From: Collimonas sp. OK307
GTDB taxonomy: Bacteria > Pseudomonadota > Gammaproteobacteria > Burkholderiales > Burkholderiaceae_D
NCBI RefSeq assembly: GCF_900113705.1
Contig: NZ_FOQI01000001.1
Location: forward strand, 620,001 to 684,000
DNA length: 64,000 nt
Reading direction: 5' to 3'
The notes beneath the pieces are model-generated. The model did no database searches. It saw nothing but the letters and a program-made list of their open reading frames with translations, and was not told the origin of the DNA. Position numbers and translations under genes: made by a program. Positions 62,680 to 64,000 of this stretch are shown here, in pieces; the first letter of the stretch is position 1, and every line of letters begins with the position of its first letter.

Positions 62680-63867
62680 ATGAGCACATATAAAATTCAA
62701 TTCAATCACGAGGATCCGTTGCTCTTGGATATGCAACTGAGCGCCGAAGAGCGCATGGTGCGCGACGCAGCCCGCGCCTATGCGCAAGAGCGATTAATGC
62801 CGCGCGTCCAGCTCGCCTTTCGAAATGAACATACCGACCGCGCCATTTTCAACGAAATGGGTGAACTCGGCCTTCTTGGTGCGACCATTCCAGAACAGTA
62901 TGGCGGCGCCGGCCTTAACTACGTCTCGTATGGCCTGATCGCACGGGAAATTGAACGCACCGATTCTGGCTATCGTTCAATGATGAGCGTCCAGTCGTCT
63001 CTGGTCATGGTGCCGATCAACGAATTCGGCTCCGAGGAGCAGAAACACAAGTATCTGCCAAAGCTCAGCAGTGGCGAGTGGGTGGGCTGCTTCGGCCTGA
63101 CCGAACCCAACCACGGTTCTGATGCTGGCTCGATGCTTACCCGTGCGCGGGCGGTGGACGGCGGCTACGAACTCTCCGGCAACAAGACCTGGATCACCAA
63201 CTCTCCCATAGCAGATGTATTCGTCGTATGGGCCAAGACCGAAGACGGCGTGATACGCGGCTTTATTCTTGAAAAAGGCTGGAAAGGCCTTTCCACTCCC
63301 GCCATCCACGGCAAGGTTGGCCTGCGCGTTTCAATCACCGGCGAGATCGTCATGGATCAGGTGTTCGTACCCAAGGAAAACATGTTGCCCGGCGCCAGCG
63401 GCCTGAAAGGCCCCTTCACCTGCCTCAATTCTGCTCGCTTCGGGATCGCCTGGGGCGCATTGGGCGCGGCCGAATCCTGCTACGAAACGGCACGCCAATA
63501 TGTCCTCGACCGCAAGCAATTTGGCCGTCCTTTGGCCGCGAATCAACTGATTCAGAAAAAGCTGGCGGATATGGTCACTGAAATCAGTCTCGGCCTTCAG
63601 GGTTGCCTCCGGCTTGGCCGCATGAAGGACGAAGGCATTGCATCAACCGACCTGACCTCCCTCATGAAACGCAACTCTTGCGGCAAGGCCCTGGACATCG
63701 CACGTGTTGCCCGCGACATGCTCGGCGGCAATGGCATTTCGGACGAATTTTCTGTCATCCGCCATATGGTTAATCTTGAGGTTGTGAATACCTACGAAGG
63801 TACCCACGACATTCACGCCCTGATCCTCGGTCGCGCAATTACTGGCATTCCAGCTTTCGCGAACTGA
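62680..63867 (+). CDS. gcdH: glutaryl-CoA dehydrogenase
   Basis: The 395-residue acyl-CoA dehydrogenase has the FAD-binding blocks [16 protein letters not shown] and [19 protein letters not shown], the catalytic Glu in [21 protein letters not shown] (about 371) and the GcdH-specific [17 protein letters not shown]. It oxidises and decarboxylates glutaryl-CoA to crotonyl-CoA in lysine/tryptophan and glutarate degradation. ATG 62680 follows AAAGGA. Its end overlaps the convergent AraC-family gene by 29 bp. Confidence 0.95.
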   Translation: MSTYKIQFNHEDPLLLDMQLSAEERMVRDAARAYAQERLMPRVQLAFRNEHTDRAIFNEMGELGLLGATIPEQYGGAGLNYVSYGLIAREIERTDSGYRSMMSVQSSLVMVPINEFGSEEQKHKYLPKLSSGEWVGCFGLTEPNHGSDAGSMLTRARAVDGGYELSGNKTWITNSPIADVFVVWAKTEDGVIRGFILEKGWKGLSTPAIHGKVGLRVSITGEIVMDQVFVPKENMLPGASGLKGPFTCLNSARFGIAWGALGAAESCYETARQYVLDRKQFGRPLAANQLIQKKLADMVTEISLGLQGCLRLGRMKDEGIASTDLTSLMKRNSCGKALDIARVARDMLGGNGISDEFSVIRHMVNLEVVNTYEGTHDIHALILGRAITGIPAFAN

Positions 63868-64000
63868 GCAAGCGCTGCCGATAATCGTACGGCGTCTGCC
63901 CGCTCCAGCGGCGGAATGCGCGGCTAAACGCGCTCTGCTCGGAATAGCCCAGCAACTGAGCGATTTCCGTCAATTGCAGGCGCGGGTCGGCCAGATAGTC
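63839..64000 (-). CDS. AraC-family transcriptional regulator, C-terminal part only
   Basis: The last 53 codons of a gene entering from the right edge encode [27 protein letters not shown] then QTPYDYRQ, the second AraC helix-turn-helix. The stop lies inside the 3' end of gcdH (29-bp tail overlap). Effector domain is outside the window. It may regulate neighbouring genes beyond the edge. Confidence 0.85.
   Translation of the reverse strand, partial: DYLADPRLQLTEIAQLLGYSEQSAFSRAFRRWSGQTPYDYRQRLLSSRKLECQ

Overview
The window is about 64 kb of GC-rich, densely coding DNA with no rRNA, tRNA, CRISPR array or intact insertion sequence that I could see. Gene content points to a Betaproteobacterium of the Burkholderiales, most like an Oxalobacteraceae soil organism (Collimonas/Herbaspirillum type). 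The signs are Liv-type transporters with acyl-CoA ligases, many LysR regulators, a pyrophosphate-dependent phosphofructokinase beside a class I aldolase, gcdH, and an RND pump with a NodT-type outer-membrane factor. The taxonomic call is an inference from content, not from a marker gene.

Layout. 1-1465: the 5' end of kbl, a divergent XRE-cupin regulator with a 14-bp palindrome between them, and a glycine-zipper lipoprotein. 1850-5145: a tightly overlapping four-gene operon of a small membrane protein, a divergent Lgt paralogue, a Sel1-repeat protein and a radical-SAM enzyme that resembles the tetraether/membrane-spanning-lipid synthase family. This is the strongest candidate for an undescribed system. 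5142-15795: an SDR, a complete branched-chain-type ABC transporter (two ATPases, two permeases, binding protein) flanked by two acid:CoA ligases, a divergent Crp/Fnr regulator and a family 6 DNA glycosylase. 15828-20648: an MHS transporter, M20 Zn-hydrolase and acetylpolyamine amidohydrolase operon with a divergent LysR. 20781-29580: spermidine synthase-like protein, orphan GspE ATPase, a periplasmic binding protein, PPi-PFK, class I aldolase, a small lipoprotein and two Crp/Fnr paralogues.

29794-31666: a secreted MORN-repeat/C13 caspase-like protease abutting a truncated HxlR regulator. 31823-39738: an RND efflux locus with co-directional SDR and thioesterase genes, a TetR regulator and two matching TetR-type inverted repeats. 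40152-46683: an HPPD / gamma-carbonic-anhydrase / CoA-transferase / HMG-CoA-lyase / MFS / LysR block, flanked by two direct copies of a 59-bp intergenic repeat. 46917-52924: a VOC protein, a beta-propeller protein whose start looks frameshifted at a G6 tract, an M20 amidohydrolase with a YfcC-type transporter, and LysR. 52991-55703: a DGPF protein with an ECF42-type sigma factor and a recognisable promoter between them, and a divergent lipoprotein. 55770-60036: a small gene remnant with its own terminator, an S41 protease, two BON lipoproteins, short ORFs and a collagen-like lipoprotein. 60562-64000: a YeiE/YeiH-type pair, glutaryl-CoA dehydrogenase and the 3' end of an AraC regulator.

Much of the window is catabolic (amino acid, aromatic and carboxylic acid uptake and CoA activation) with local regulators placed divergently. 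Several of these have visible inverted repeats between regulator and target.
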